From positions 2,108,001-2,172,000 of the forward strand of contig NZ_ARVX01000001.1 of the NCBI RefSeq assembly GCF_000384375.1: a stretch of 64,000 nt of DNA, read 5' to 3'. Source of the stretch: Methylotenera versatilis 79. GTDB taxonomy: Bacteria > Pseudomonadota > Gammaproteobacteria > Burkholderiales > Methylophilaceae. Made by a program: the position numbers and the translations under genes. Of the stretch, positions 37,798 to 47,944 are shown piece by piece (position 1 is the stretch's first letter; every line of letters starts with the position of its first letter). The notes below the pieces were generated by a model. The model saw only the letters and a list, made by a program, of their open reading frames with translations. It made no database searches and was not told the origin of the DNA.

Positions 37798-38799
37798 TTA
37801 TTTATTGGCTTTAATTTGGTATTGATAAACAGCGCGATTATGCTCTGCCAAAGAATTAGAAAACACGTGACTACCATCGCCCTTGCCCACAAAATATAAG
37901 GCTTTTGTTTGTTCAGGATGTAAAGCCGCATCAATAGAAGCTAAGCCTGGCATCGCAATCGGCGTTGGCGGCAAGCCCGCACGTGTATAAGTATTGTGAG
38001 GCGTATCTTTTAACAGATCTTTGCGGCGAATATTGCCATCATATTGATCGCCCATGCCATAAATAACGGTAGGATCAGTTTGCAAGCGCATACCAATGCG
38101 TAAACGATTCAGAAAAACACCTGCAATCATTGGGCGTTCAGAGGCTTTTCCTGTTTCTTTTTCTATGATTGAAGCCATGATTAACGCCTCATAAGTGGAT
38201 TTATAAGGCAGATTCGGTGCCCTATTCTCCCAAGCTTTATTTAATTTTGCCTGCATGCCGTCATAAGCACGTTTTAATATCACCGTATCCAGCGTACCTC
38301 TATCAAAATAAAAAGTATCGGGGAAGAATAGACCTTCTGCATGCGCCTCACCTTTTCCAACAATTGCCATTACTTTTGCATTGGATAAATCTTGAATGGT
38401 GTTTTTAATCGCATCATTTTTAATCAATTTTGCACGCATTTCTTTAAAGGTTTTGCCCTCAATAAAGGTAATGCTGCCTTGCGTTGTCTTTCCATGATTG
38501 AGCGATAACAATAGCTGATAAGGCGTGATATTTTTATTAAGCGTATAGTCACCCGCCTGCAAATACGATTCTTTTCTGAGTACTCTTGCCAATACAACAA
38601 ATGGCAACGCACTACGCAGAACCTTTTGATCGACTAACTGGTTGGCGATGCTATTTAAGCTACTTTTAGGTTTAATATTGATTTCTTGTGCTTGCGGTGT
38701 CAGTTTGAGCGATGTTTTGGCGTAATAGAACATCCCGCCAGCCAGTAAGATACTAATAAGCAAAGTAAATATTACGGTTGTCTTTAAAAAACGCATCAT
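37798..38799 (-). CDS. mltG: Endolytic murein transglycosylase
   Basis: 333 residues from the ATG at 38799. The frame stays open into pabC, but a start there would duplicate pabC sequence. One N-terminal membrane helix (about 8-26), a LysM-like part and the YceG catalytic domain with IMASIIEKETG (catalytic Glu) and RLQTDPTVIYG. It cuts nascent glycan strands and so limits their length. The ATG is 2 bp from the pabC stop. The neighbour order pabC-mltG-tmk-holB is classical. Confidence 0.95.
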   Translation of the reverse strand: MMRFLKTTVIFTLLISILLAGGMFYYAKTSLKLTPQAQEINIKPKSSLNSIANQLVDQKVLRSALPFVVLARVLRKESYLQAGDYTLNKNITPYQLLLSLNHGKTTQGSITFIEGKTFKEMRAKLIKNDAIKNTIQDLSNAKVMAIVGKGEAHAEGLFFPDTFYFDRGTLDTVILKRAYDGMQAKLNKAWENRAPNLPYKSTYEALIMASIIEKETGKASERPMIAGVFLNRLRIGMRLQTDPTVIYGMGDQYDGNIRRKDLLKDTPHNTYTRAGLPPTPIAMPGLASIDAALHPEQTKALYFVGKGDGSHVFSNSLAEHNRAVYQYQIKANK

Positions 38800-38801
38800 G
38801 C

Positions 38802-39641
38802 TTAAAGCTTTTCTTTCAAAATTTTCCTTATATCGGCCGCTAAAGACGTCAGCGCCCAACTCTTATGCTGAATACTTTTTACCTGAAAAGCGCCATATAA
38901 ACTATTGGTGACGATCACTGTGTCCGCCATAAATAATCGCTCTAGATTAAATGACTCAATTTTTACTGTTAACCCAATTAGATGTGCCAAATTTATGATG
39001 CGTTGCCGCGTAATGCCTGCAATGCCACATTGAGTCAAGCTTGGCGTAGTCAGTGTATTGCCATTACAAATAAAGATATTCGCTGATGTGCATTCAATTA
39101 CCTGCTGGTCGCTATCCAACATAATGCCATCTAAAATATTCGCGTCTGTCCACTCCATGCGCGCCAAGACATTTTCTAGGCGATTTAGATGCTTAACTCC
39201 CGCCAACAAAGGTTGTGCGGCTATAGGTGTTTTACAAATCTGTAAATTGACGCCCTCACTAAAATAACTGTTTGGATAAGTTGGCACATCCGTTTTAATC
39301 AGCGCACGCAGAGGGCTGGTAATGGCGGGCGGTGCATAACCACGCTCACCCTCGCCTCTTGTGATGATTATTTTAACAACTGCAACCGAATTTTCGGTGA
39401 TTTCTTGCTCTGTAAATAGTTGCTGCAAGTCGCTGATTAACAATTCCGCACTAGGGCAAACAATTTTAATCGCAGCACAATCGGCAACCAGTTTTTGATA
39501 ATGTTGCGGCCAACATTCAGGCAAACCGTTGCGTATAATCATTGTGCGAAATACGCCATCGCCATAGGCAAAGCCGCGATCAAGCGGTGAGATAGCGTAA
39601 TCAAAACTGCCGTTGACGATGTAGGTTTGTGTGTGCAACAT
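38802..39641 (-). CDS. pabC: Aminodeoxychorismate lyase
   Basis: 279 residues from the ATG at 39641; an in-frame TTG lies three codons further upstream. A class IV PLP enzyme that releases pyruvate from aminodeoxychorismate to make p-aminobenzoate for folate. Motifs: SPLDRGFAYGDGVFRT, GVKHLNRLENVLARM with the PLP-binding Lys, and ECTSANIFI. Position between fabF and mltG supports the pabC call over other class IV aminotransferases. Confidence 0.93.
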   Translation of the reverse strand: MLHTQTYIVNGSFDYAISPLDRGFAYGDGVFRTMIIRNGLPECWPQHYQKLVADCAAIKIVCPSAELLISDLQQLFTEQEITENSVAVVKIIITRGEGERGYAPPAITSPLRALIKTDVPTYPNSYFSEGVNLQICKTPIAAQPLLAGVKHLNRLENVLARMEWTDANILDGIMLDSDQQVIECTSANIFICNGNTLTTPSLTQCGIAGITRQRIINLAHLIGLTVKIESFNLERLFMADTVIVTNSLYGAFQVKSIQHKSWALTSLAADIRKILKEKL

Positions 39642-39675
39642 GATGCGCAATTAAACCATAGCTTGCGTCAATTAA

Positions 39676-39706
39676 AAAGCCTGCAAGTGCTTAATTTGCA
39701 GGCTTT
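39676..39706 (-). terminator. Intrinsic terminator after fabF
   Basis: Perfect 11-bp arms (39676-39686 and 39696-39706) around a 9-base loop, with a short T-run on the minus strand. It should end or attenuate transcripts leaving fabF, so pabC and the genes after it may be partly separate. Confidence 0.75.
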
Positions 39707-39776
39707 TAGACAATACGCGCTTATTAAAAAGCTTGTGTTTTTAATACTGATTACTTTAACTTATATTTTCTTAAGC

Positions 39777-41012
39777 TTATATTTTTTTAAATACTAAACT
39801 ACCATTCGTACCGCCAAAACCAAAATTGTTTTTAAGCGCATAGGTGATTTTCATATCTCGCGCCGTATTGGCACAATAATCCAAATCGCAATCAGGATCT
39901 TGGTTGAATATATTAATAGTCGGCGGTGAGATTTGATTGTAAATAGAAAGCACGGTAAATACCGATTCTAAACCGCCTGCGCCGCCTAATAAGTGGCCTG
40001 TCATCGATTTAGTTGAGTTCACGACCAATTTATATGCATGATCACCGAATGTCGCTTTAATGGCGTTTGTTTCGTTGGCATCGCCCAGCGGTGTTGAAGT
40101 GCCGTGTGCGTTCATAAACTGTACTTGGTCTGGGTTAATGCCCGCATTTTTCAATGCATTTACCATACTGCGGCGTGGACCATCCATATTCGGCGCCGTC
40201 ATGTGATAGGCATCTGCACTCATGCCATAGCCGGATAACTCAGCGTAGATGCGCGCACCACGTGCTTTGGCATGCTCATATTCTTCTAGCACCAACACAC
40301 CTGCACCCTCACCTATTACAAAACCGTCACGGTCTTTATCCCACGGACGGCTTGCAGTTGCAGGGTCATCATTGCGATTGGATAAGGCGCGCGCAGATGC
40401 GAAACCACCTACACTTAATTCTGTAATCGCAGCTTCAGCACCACCTGCTACCATCACATCGGCATCGCCGTATTCAATCATACGCGCAGCATCACCAATC
40501 GAGTGAGTGCCTGTGGTACAAGCTGTCACAATCGCCACATTTGGGCCTTTTAAGCCAAACATAATGCTTAAATTGCCTGAGATCATATTAATGATTGTGC
40601 CAGGGATGAAAAAAGGTGAAATCTTGCGTGGGCCGCCTTCATCATAGCTATCGTTGGTGGATTCAATAAGCCCTAAACCACCGATACCTGAGCCAATCGA
40701 TACGCCAATACGTTCTGCGTTTTGTTCGGTGACTTCAATACCAGAATCTTTAAATGCCTCAATGCCAGCAACTAAGCCGTATTGAATAAAAGTATCCATA
40801 CGACGTGCTTCTTTTGCAGATAAATAATCTTCGGCATTAAAGTTTTTTACTTCGCCAGCTATTTGTGAAGAAAAGGCAGTCGGATCAAATTTAGTGATGC
40901 GTGTGATGCCAGATTGGCCTTTAACTAGGTTTTCCCAAGCGGTTGATGTGCCGATACCAACAGGGGAAACAACGCCCAAACCAGTAATGACAACGCGACG
41001 TTTTTGGCTCAT
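39777..41012 (-). CDS. fabF: 3-oxoacyl-ACP synthase II
   Basis: 411 residues. Catalytic Cys in [13 protein letters not shown], and His residues in [15 protein letters not shown] and [13 protein letters not shown]. Condenses malonyl-ACP with acyl-ACP in fatty-acid elongation. Follows acpP after a hairpin, as usual. Confidence 0.98.
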   Translation of the reverse strand: MSQKRRVVITGLGVVSPVGIGTSTAWENLVKGQSGITRITKFDPTAFSSQIAGEVKNFNAEDYLSAKEARRMDTFIQYGLVAGIEAFKDSGIEVTEQNAERIGVSIGSGIGGLGLIESTNDSYDEGGPRKISPFFIPGTIINMISGNLSIMFGLKGPNVAIVTACTTGTHSIGDAARMIEYGDADVMVAGGAEAAITELSVGGFASARALSNRNDDPATASRPWDKDRDGFVIGEGAGVLVLEEYEHAKARGARIYAELSGYGMSADAYHMTAPNMDGPRRSMVNALKNAGINPDQVQFMNAHGTSTPLGDANETNAIKATFGDHAYKLVVNSTKSMTGHLLGGAGGLESVFTVLSIYNQISPPTINIFNQDPDCDLDYCANTARDMKITYALKNNFGFGGTNGSLVFKKI

Positions 41013-41124
41013 AGATTAAATCCGATGCTTAAATTTCGTGGCAAGAAAACCATGCTTTGATGCATAGTTTTGATATTTGCTCTACCTAATGTTTTTACAA
41101 CATGTTGTTGCTTAAACAAAGAAT

Positions 41125-41147
41125 CAGCCCTCAAAACGTGAGGGCTG
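41125..41147 (-). terminator. Hairpin between acpP and fabF (attenuator-like)
   Basis: CAGCCCTCA (41125-41133) pairs with TGAGGGCTG (41139-41147), loop of 5. Weakly T-rich afterwards on the minus strand. A partial terminator here would explain the high acpP to fabF ratio usual in bacteria. Confidence 0.6.
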
Positions 41148-41168
41148 AAAATGTAGGGTGTATTGAAT

Positions 41169-41405
41169 TTATTTGAGGTTTGCGTTGACGTAGTCAATCG
41201 CTTGTTGCACTGTTGTGATTTTTTCCGCTTCATCATCTGGAATTTCACAGTCAAACTCTTCTTCAAGCGCCATTACTAATTCCACTGTATCCAATGAATC
41301 AGCACCTAAATCATCTACAAATGATGATGCATTTTTTACATCTGCTTCATTTGCACCTAATTGTTCGCAAACGATTTTTCTTACACGTTGTTCGATGTCA
41401 GACAT
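41169..41405 (-). CDS. acpP: Acyl carrier protein
   Basis: 78 residues, very acidic, with the phosphopantetheine Ser in [19 protein letters not shown]. Carries growing acyl chains for FabF, FabH, LpxA and LpxD, also encoded in this window. Ribosome site AAAGGGG 8 nt upstream of the ATG. Confidence 0.99.
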   Translation of the reverse strand: MSDIEQRVRKIVCEQLGANEADVKNASSFVDDLGADSLDTVELVMALEEEFDCEIPDDEAEKITTVQQAIDYVNANLK

Positions 41406-41466
41406 CTAAATACCCCTTTGATTAAAAAATTAGCAACTTACATCAGCATAGTTAGGCTAAGTGCGT

Positions 41467-41494
41467 ATTCTAACAAAACTCTAGAATAAAACAA
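41467..41494 (-). promoter_or_regulatory. acpP: Predicted promoter for acpP
   Basis: -35-like TTGTTT (41489-41494), 16-bp spacer and -10 TAGAAT (41467-41472) in the 153-bp gap between fabG and acpP. A private acpP promoter is common in proteobacteria. Confidence 0.45.
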
Positions 41495-41558
41495 AAAAGC
41501 TTTTTAAACTTAATGATGATTGCTTAACAAAACTTGTCCAAAATTGGCATAAACCAAC

Positions 41559-42314
41559 TTAAGCCATGTACATCCCACCATTCACATGAATGGTTTCACC
41601 AGTAATATATGCCGCGTTGGGAGATGCCAAAAATGCTACTGTTGCTGCGATTTCTTTTACATTACCCAAGCGCGCAAGCGGCACACGCTCAAGCATTTTG
41701 GTTTTAATAGCTTCCGGCAATTCTGCCGTCATATCGGTTTCAATAAAACCTGGCGCGACACAGTTAACTGTAATATTACGGCTACCCACTTCTGAAGCCA
41801 ATGATTTAGTAAAACCGCTCATACCTGCTTTTGCTGCAGCATAGTTGGTCTGACCTGCGTTGCCCATATGCCCTACTACGCTTGAAATACTGATAATACG
41901 GCCTGTGCGTGCTTTCATCATCGGGCGTAAAACCGCTTGGCTCATGCGAAATACCGATTTTAAATTGGTTGAAATCACCGCATCCCAATCTTCATCGCTC
42001 ATACGCATCAATAAAGTATCCTTTGTAATACCTGCGTTGTTCACTAATATCGATATATCGCCGAATTGCGTGGCGATTTCTTTTAATATTTTTTCTACCT
42101 GTGCCGCATCATTTACATTTAGAGCCATACCAACACCAGTAATGCCTACTTGTTTGAAATTGGCTGTAATACTTTCTGCGCCACTTACACTTGTTGCAGT
42201 ACCAATAACAGCTGCACCTTGTTGACCAAGTTCTGCTGCGATTGCAGCGCCAATACCGCGACTAGCACCTGTAACCAAAGCAATTTGACCACTTAATATT
42301 TGAATGTTAGACAT
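41559..42314 (-). CDS. fabG: 3-oxoacyl-ACP reductase
   Basis: 251 residues, short-chain dehydrogenase fold. Cofactor loop TGASRGIGAAIA, NNAG (NNAGITKD), catalytic Ser in ISISSVVG and YAAAKAG. NADPH-dependent reduction step of fatty-acid elongation. Lies between fabD and acpP. Confidence 0.98.
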   Translation of the reverse strand: MSNIQILSGQIALVTGASRGIGAAIAAELGQQGAAVIGTATSVSGAESITANFKQVGITGVGMALNVNDAAQVEKILKEIATQFGDISILVNNAGITKDTLLMRMSDEDWDAVISTNLKSVFRMSQAVLRPMMKARTGRIISISSVVGHMGNAGQTNYAAAKAGMSGFTKSLASEVGSRNITVNCVAPGFIETDMTAELPEAIKTKMLERVPLARLGNVKEIAATVAFLASPNAAYITGETIHVNGGMYMA

Positions 42315-42341
42315 TAAATAGACCTTTTAATTAATTGATTT

Positions 42342-43268
42342 TTAATAATTATTTTTAAACTCTAAAATTGCTTCATTTGAAACGAGTGCAACGCACGGAA
42401 GCTCTCTAATAATGCGTTTGGTTAATCCTGTTAACACTTTTCCTGGGCCACATTCTGCGGCAGTCGATATGCCTTTTGCATAAATCGCTTGCACGCTTTC
42501 TACCCAACGAACAGGACTATAAAGTTGGCGCACCAATGCTTGTTTGATTTCATCCGCAGTTGCGTAACTGGTCACATCTGCATTATGTATAACAGGTATT
42601 TTCGGCGTATTAACCGTTACATCAGCTAAATATTGTGCGAGTTTTTCTGCCGCAGGTTTCATCAAAGCACAGTGCGAAGGCACGCTCACAGGCAAAGCTA
42701 ACGCACGTTTTGCGCCTTTGGCTTTTGCCAACTCCATGCCGCGCTCTACCGCTGCTTTATTACCTGCAATCACCACTTGACCTGGCGAGTTGAAGTTAAC
42801 AGGTTCACATACTTCATTTTGTGCAGCTTCAACACAAACAGCGCGCACAATATCATCATCCAAACCCAATATAGCAGCCATTGCGCCCACACCTTCTGGT
42901 ACTGCACTTTGCATGACTTCAGCACGATATTTAACTAAGGGCAATGCATCAGCAAAAGTGATTGAGCTTGCTGCGACTAAAGCCGCATATTCACCCAAAC
43001 TATGACCAGCGAAAATACTCGGTTGCTTGGCACTTTCGTTGAGATATGCACGCCAAGTCGCAATATCGGCAACAAGCATTAACGGCTGTGTATGTTGTGT
43101 TAAATTCAGCAACTCATTTGGTTCTGTCGCCATTGCCCAAAAATCAACGCCTAAAATGTTAGATGCTTCAACAAACGTTTGTTTAATAACAGGATTATCG
43201 CCAAATCCGCTCATCATACCAACGGATTGTGAGCCTTGGCCCGGGAAGAAAAATGCAAATTGACTCAT
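42342..43268 (-). CDS. fabD: Malonyl-CoA-ACP transacylase
   Basis: 308 residues. FPGQGSQ start, catalytic GHSLGEYAAL (Ser) and VPSHCALM (His). It loads malonyl units onto ACP. Confidence 0.98.
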   Translation of the reverse strand: MSQFAFFFPGQGSQSVGMMSGFGDNPVIKQTFVEASNILGVDFWAMATEPNELLNLTQHTQPLMLVADIATWRAYLNESAKQPSIFAGHSLGEYAALVAASSITFADALPLVKYRAEVMQSAVPEGVGAMAAILGLDDDIVRAVCVEAAQNEVCEPVNFNSPGQVVIAGNKAAVERGMELAKAKGAKRALALPVSVPSHCALMKPAAEKLAQYLADVTVNTPKIPVIHNADVTSYATADEIKQALVRQLYSPVRWVESVQAIYAKGISTAAECGPGKVLTGLTKRIIRELPCVALVSNEAILEFKNNY

Positions 43269-43322
43269 GGTTTTAATTCTTTAATTTTTAATTAATTAGA
43301 TTTATAAAATATGAATGAATGC

Positions 43323-44282
43323 TTAATAACGAATAAGCGCTGAGCCCCAGGTAAAACCGCCACCAAAAGCCTCCATTAAAATGACATCCCCACGTTTAAT
43401 GCGACCATCGCGCACTGCAACATCAAGCGCCAACGGAATAGATGCGGCAGAGGTGTTGCCGTGTTTATCAACTGTAACAACTACTTTATCCATACTTAAT
43501 TCTAATTTTTTAGCAGTCGCTTGCAAAATGCGAATATTTGCTTGATGTGGCACTAACCAATCGATATCACTTTTTTGCATGCCATTCGCAGCCAATGTTT
43601 CGTCGACAATTTGATCCAAAGTATTCACTGCCATTTTAAAAACAGCGTTACCTTCCATCAATACTGTGTCTGGCCCGTTGGCATTTCGCGGCACGTGCAG
43701 CATTTTTTCATAATTACCATCGGCATGTAAATGCGTGGAAATAATGCCTGTTTCAGCTGAAGCTTGTAAAATAACAGCACCAGCACCGTCGCCCCACAAA
43801 ATACAATTCCCTCTATCGGTGTAATCTGTAATACGTGAAAACGTTTCTGCGCCAATCACTAACACACACTTTGCACTGCCCGCTTTAATAAAGTTATCAG
43901 CGGTTGCCAGCGCATAGACAAAACCACTACATACTGCTTGAATATCAAATGCTGGACAGCCGGAAATGCCTAGTTTGCTCTGCACCATTGTCGCAACGCT
44001 TGGAAACACTTTATCTGGCGTGGTGGTTGCAATCACAATCAAATCAATGTCATTGGCATGAATGCCTGCACTTGCAATTGCGTTTTGCGCAGCAATAAAC
44101 GCTAAGTCACTAGTAAACTCATTTTCAGCAGCAATATGTCTTTCGCGGATACCGGTGCGCGTAAAAATCCACTCATCAGTGGTATCCACCATTTTTTCTA
44201 AATCCGCATTACTTAATATTTTTTGCGGCAAATAGCTGCCAGTGCCAGTTATTTTTGCATAAATAGGACTGGATTGAATCAT
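43323..44282 (-). CDS. fabH: 3-oxoacyl-ACP synthase III
   Basis: 319 residues. Catalytic Cys in [11 protein letters not shown], His in [10 protein letters not shown] and Asn in KHGNTSAAS. It starts fatty-acid synthesis from acetyl-CoA and malonyl-ACP. The plsX stop overlaps its start by 4 bp. Confidence 0.98.
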   Translation of the reverse strand: MIQSSPIYAKITGTGSYLPQKILSNADLEKMVDTTDEWIFTRTGIRERHIAAENEFTSDLAFIAAQNAIASAGIHANDIDLIVIATTTPDKVFPSVATMVQSKLGISGCPAFDIQAVCSGFVYALATADNFIKAGSAKCVLVIGAETFSRITDYTDRGNCILWGDGAGAVILQASAETGIISTHLHADGNYEKMLHVPRNANGPDTVLMEGNAVFKMAVNTLDQIVDETLAANGMQKSDIDWLVPHQANIRILQATAKKLELSMDKVVVTVDKHGNTSAASIPLALDVAVRDGRIKRGDVILMEAFGGGFTWGSALIRY

Positions 44283-45343
44283 GCGTTAATACCTTCTTCT
44301 GCTAAATTATCTGCATTTGATGCGATATTTTGTGGCTGTAAATGTTCGATTTCTAATTGCTCTGTAATGCGGCGCAAAACGCCACTACGCGCTTCTTCAA
44401 TCGCAACATGCAATGCGTAATAAAAAGCTAATTCATCTGCTCCGCCATGGCTTTTCACCACAATACCGCGCAGACCTAAAAAGCTCGCACCGTTGTAGCG
44501 ACGCGGATCTAAGCGATTTTTAAACGCTTTTAATACTGGCATCGCGCCTAGCGCCATTAATTTAGTCAGCCAGTTTTTTTTGAATTCCATCGTTAAAAAC
44601 TTGCCCATCATATGCGCTAAACCTTCGGTGGTTTTAAGTGACACATTGCCTACAAAACCATCACATACGACCAAATCAGTTGTGCCTTTAAAGATGTCAT
44701 CACCTTCGATATTGCCATAAAAATTAAGATGGCTAGCGCGCAATAGTTCAGCCGCCTGCTTAACCACTTCATTGCCTTTAATATCTTCAGAGCCAATATT
44801 CAACAAACCAACCGTTGGATTAGCTTTATGCTCAACACAACTGACTAACATTGCCCCCATTACCGCAAACTGCAACAAGTGTTCTGGTGTACAGTCGGCA
44901 TTGGCACCCAAATCCAGCATGTAGGTTTTACCTTTTTCTGAAGGCAAAGAAGAGGCAATGGCAGGCCGATCAATACCTGGCAATGTTTTTAAAACAAAAC
45001 GTGCAGTAGCCATCAGCGCGCCAGTATTGCCAGCGCTTACACAGGCATTCGCCTCACCAGACTTTACTAAGTTGATGGCCACGCGCATCGAGGAATCTTT
45101 TTTATTTTTTAAAGCGCTTTGCGGTGATTCATCCATCGATACAACTTCTGTTGTGTGATGAATACGCAAACGAGGGCTGGTGCTAGATTTATGGGCTTTT
45201 AATTCAGCTTGAATCGCATCTTCTAAGCCGACCAGCACAATATTAAGCTGTGCATCTTCTTTAAGTGCCCTTAAAGCTGCAGGAACGGTTACGTGAGGGC
45301 CGTGATCGCCACCCATCGCATCTATCGCAATTGTAATATCCAT
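44279..45343 (-). CDS. plsX: Phosphate acyltransferase PlsX
   Basis: 354 residues from the ATG at 45343 ([16 protein letters not shown], the classical N-terminus); the longer open frame upstream has no family support. Makes acyl-phosphate from acyl-ACP for phospholipid synthesis. Motifs [10 protein letters not shown] and [11 protein letters not shown]. Confidence 0.97.
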   Translation of the reverse strand: MDITIAIDAMGGDHGPHVTVPAALRALKEDAQLNIVLVGLEDAIQAELKAHKSSTSPRLRIHHTTEVVSMDESPQSALKNKKDSSMRVAINLVKSGEANACVSAGNTGALMATARFVLKTLPGIDRPAIASSLPSEKGKTYMLDLGANADCTPEHLLQFAVMGAMLVSCVEHKANPTVGLLNIGSEDIKGNEVVKQAAELLRASHLNFYGNIEGDDIFKGTTDLVVCDGFVGNVSLKTTEGLAHMMGKFLTMEFKKNWLTKLMALGAMPVLKAFKNRLDPRRYNGASFLGLRGIVVKSHGGADELAFYYALHVAIEEARSGVLRRITEQLEIEHLQPQNIASNADNLAEEGINA

Positions 45344-45446
45344 TAAAGTATCAAATATCAGATTCAGATGTTTGCCGACGATTAGGCCAGCAAACAATAA
45401 TTTAGGGGATGAAACGCAAAATGCGCACAAATGCTAAATGTGCAAA

Positions 45447-45470
45447 CGCCGCACTGTTTAGAGTACGGCG
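45447..45470 (-). terminator. Hairpin between rpmF and plsX
   Basis: CGCCGCACT (45447-45455) pairs with AGTACGGCG (45462-45470) with one G-T pair on the RNA strand and a 6-base loop. Only a short T-run follows, so it may attenuate rpmF transcripts rather than end them. Confidence 0.45.
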
Positions 45471-45560
45471 CATTTGTTCCAGCTATTTGATTAATCACTG
45501 TAATTTAAGTGTTGCGGTTTAATTACTTAGGTTTTAATCAACAAAAACTAGAGTAAGGGC

Positions 45561-45740
45561 TTATTCGCCTTTAGTCGACAATACTTTACGACCACGGTAA
45601 TAGCCAGTTGGGCTAACGTGATGACGTAAATGTGTTTCGCCTGTTGTTGGCTCAACTGCTAAAGGTGGATTAACTAAAAAGTCATGTGAACGGTGCATAC
45701 CACGTTTAGAAGGTGACTTTTTGTTTTGTTGAACTGCCAT
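45561..45740 (-). CDS. rpmF: 50S ribosomal protein L32
   Basis: 59 residues: [20 protein letters not shown], then a short middle and [15 protein letters not shown] at the end. Typical bL32 length and sequence without zinc cysteines. Its place between yceD and plsX is conserved across proteobacteria. Ribosome site GGAG (GGAGTTTTATC) lies about 8 nt before the ATG. Confidence 0.97.
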   Translation of the reverse strand: MAVQQNKKSPSKRGMHRSHDFLVNPPLAVEPTTGETHLRHHVSPTGYYRGRKVLSTKGE

Positions 45741-45866
45741 GATAAAACTCCAATAAATGCTTTAAGCAAATGCGTTAAATAGCTAATTCAGCATTATAAT
45801 TTATTTTATTGCACTGTGCAAATAGAAGCGCGCATTGCAAGAAAGTGCGGTCGTGTTAGGTAATGA

Positions 45867-46397
45867 TTAACTGGATTTTTTTGCAAAATCTTTAAGCACC
45901 GCAAAAGGATTCGGCTTCTCTCCACTTTGCTTAGTATATTGTATACATTCTTGCTGGTTCACTGCCGAATGGACTGGTGCAATTGGAAACGCAATTAATA
46001 ACTCATCTTCAATCACTTCCCACACGTGCATTTCACGCGCGGATTCCAGCCAATCTAAATCATCGCTTTCATCAAAACCAGCGGGTTCTGAATCGCTAAT
46101 CAAATAATCAAAATCTAGCTTTAATGGCACTTTCATTTCATTTAAACAGCGCTGGCAAATAGCTGGCAACTCCGCATCTATCGTTAAATGCAAACTGGGC
46201 TGGCTGAATTTTTTAGCTTCACCTATTAATGTAAAGTGTATTTTTGCTGTTTGTTGACGTTCAATTTTTAACACCAATAAGTCGTTAAGTCTTTGCAGCG
46301 AAGTCAATTCAACGCTTCCTGAAACGATTTGTTCAGATACTGCAAACTCAAGATTGTTAATCAATAGTGGTTTCATTATGGCCATTAATTTGTTCAT
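45867..46397 (-). CDS. DUF177 (YceD) family protein
   Basis: 176 residues. The core motif CQRCLNEMKVPLKLDFDYLIS and the C-terminal NPFAVLKDF are diagnostic of YceD, a protein linked to 23S rRNA processing and always upstream of rpmF. Three in-frame ATGs lie at the start (46397, 46385, 46376) and no ribosome site decides among them. Confidence 0.9.
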   Translation of the reverse strand: MNKLMAIMKPLLINNLEFAVSEQIVSGSVELTSLQRLNDLLVLKIERQQTAKIHFTLIGEAKKFSQPSLHLTIDAELPAICQRCLNEMKVPLKLDFDYLISDSEPAGFDESDDLDWLESAREMHVWEVIEDELLIAFPIAPVHSAVNQQECIQYTKQSGEKPNPFAVLKDFAKKSS

Positions 46398-46496
46398 TTT
46401 TCATCAATCAAGCCATTTTTTGGCTTTGTACTTATTTTGTAGACTGCGCCTGCGTGTTACAATCGGTCAGTTTGTTGCATATCTTTAAGGGTTCAA

Positions 46497-47915
46497 GTGT
46501 TCAAAAAAATTCTTGTTGCTAATCGGGGTGAAATTGCAGTGCGTATTGTACGCGCTTGCTCCGAAATGGGCATTAAATCTGTCGCTATTTATGCTGAGGC
46601 TGATCGCCATGCCTTGCATGTAAAAAAAGCTGATGAGGCTTATAACATCGGCACCGATCCGGTTGCTGGCTATTTAAACGCGCATAATATCGTCAACGTG
46701 GCGGTCGCTGCTGGCTGTGATGCCTTGCATCCTGGCTATGGATTTTTATCAGAAAATCCAGAGTTAGCAGAAATCTGCGCGCGCCGAGGCATTAAATTTA
46801 TTGGGCCTACTTCTGCAGTTATCCGTCAAATGGGCGATAAAATCCAAGCGCGTAATGCAATGACTAAAGCTGGCATTCCATGTACGCCAGGTAGTAATGG
46901 TAACCTTGAAAATTTAGATGAAGCAGTCAAGTTAGCTAGTAAAATTGGCTATCCAGTGATGTTAAAAGCCACTAACGGCGGTGGCGGTCGTGGCATTAGA
47001 CGTTGTGATTCCGAAAAAGAACTATTGGGCAATTACGACCGCGTAATTAGTGAAGCCAGTAAAGCCTTTGGTAAACCAGAAGTGTTTTTAGAAAAATGTG
47101 TTGTCGCACCGCGCCATATTGAAGTACAGGTATTGGCAGATAGCCGTGGCAATGTGATTCACCTATTTGAGCGCGATTGCTCTATTCAGCGACGCAATCA
47201 AAAATTGATCGAAATCGCGCCCTCACCTCAGTTAAGTCAGGCGCAACGTGATTATATTGGTGGATTAGCTGTAAAAGCGGCCAAAGCTGTTGGCTATGAA
47301 AATGCAGGCACAGTGGAGTTTTTGCTGGATTCAGATAATCATTTTTACTTCATGGAAATGAATACACGTCTGCAAGTAGAGCACACCGTGACTGAAGCGA
47401 TTACTGGTGTCGATATCGTGCAAGAGCAAATTCGCATTGCCTTTGGTTTGCCGCTACAGTACAAACAATCTCAAATTAGCTTCCGCGGTTTTGCGATGGA
47501 ATATCGCATTAATGCCGAAGATCCTAAAAATGATTTCTTACCTAGTTTCGGCAAAATCACGCGTTACTACTCACCTGGCGGACCAGGCGTGCGAATGGAT
47601 GCAGCGATTTATACGGGTTACGTCATTCCGCCTTATTACGATTCTATGTGCGCCAAATTAACGGTTTGGGCATTGGATTGGGAAGGCGTTGTAGAACGAG
47701 GTCGCCGTGCTTTGGGCGATATGGTAGTTTATGGCGTTAAAACGACCATTCCTTATTATCAAGAAATTATGAAGCACCCTGATTTTAAGAATGCACAATT
47801 TAATACCAGCTTTGTAGAAACACACCCAGAGCTGACTAATTACGCAACCGAATTGCCGCCAGAATTGATTGCTGCCGCTATTTCTGCAGCGATTGCGGCA
47901 CATGAAGGCATTTAA
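46497..47915 (+). CDS. pycA: Pyruvate carboxylase subunit A (biotin carboxylase)
   Basis: 472 residues starting at GTG 46497 (AAGGG 4 nt upstream). ATP-grasp biotin carboxylase: KKILVANRGEIAVRI, KATNGGGGRGIR, EMNTRLQVEHTVTE. It closely resembles AccC, but the next gene is the carboxyltransferase with the biotin carrier, and no accB is present. It is therefore taken as the carboxylating half of a two-subunit pyruvate carboxylase, which refills oxaloacetate. Confidence 0.88.
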   Translation: MFKKILVANRGEIAVRIVRACSEMGIKSVAIYAEADRHALHVKKADEAYNIGTDPVAGYLNAHNIVNVAVAAGCDALHPGYGFLSENPELAEICARRGIKFIGPTSAVIRQMGDKIQARNAMTKAGIPCTPGSNGNLENLDEAVKLASKIGYPVMLKATNGGGGRGIRRCDSEKELLGNYDRVISEASKAFGKPEVFLEKCVVAPRHIEVQVLADSRGNVIHLFERDCSIQRRNQKLIEIAPSPQLSQAQRDYIGGLAVKAAKAVGYENAGTVEFLLDSDNHFYFMEMNTRLQVEHTVTEAITGVDIVQEQIRIAFGLPLQYKQSQISFRGFAMEYRINAEDPKNDFLPSFGKITRYYSPGGPGVRMDAAIYTGYVIPPYYDSMCAKLTVWALDWEGVVERGRRALGDMVVYGVKTTIPYYQEIMKHPDFKNAQFNTSFVETHPELTNYATELPPELIAAAISAAIAAHEGI

Positions 47916-47944
47916 AAAAAGTATTTAATAGAAGACGATTGATT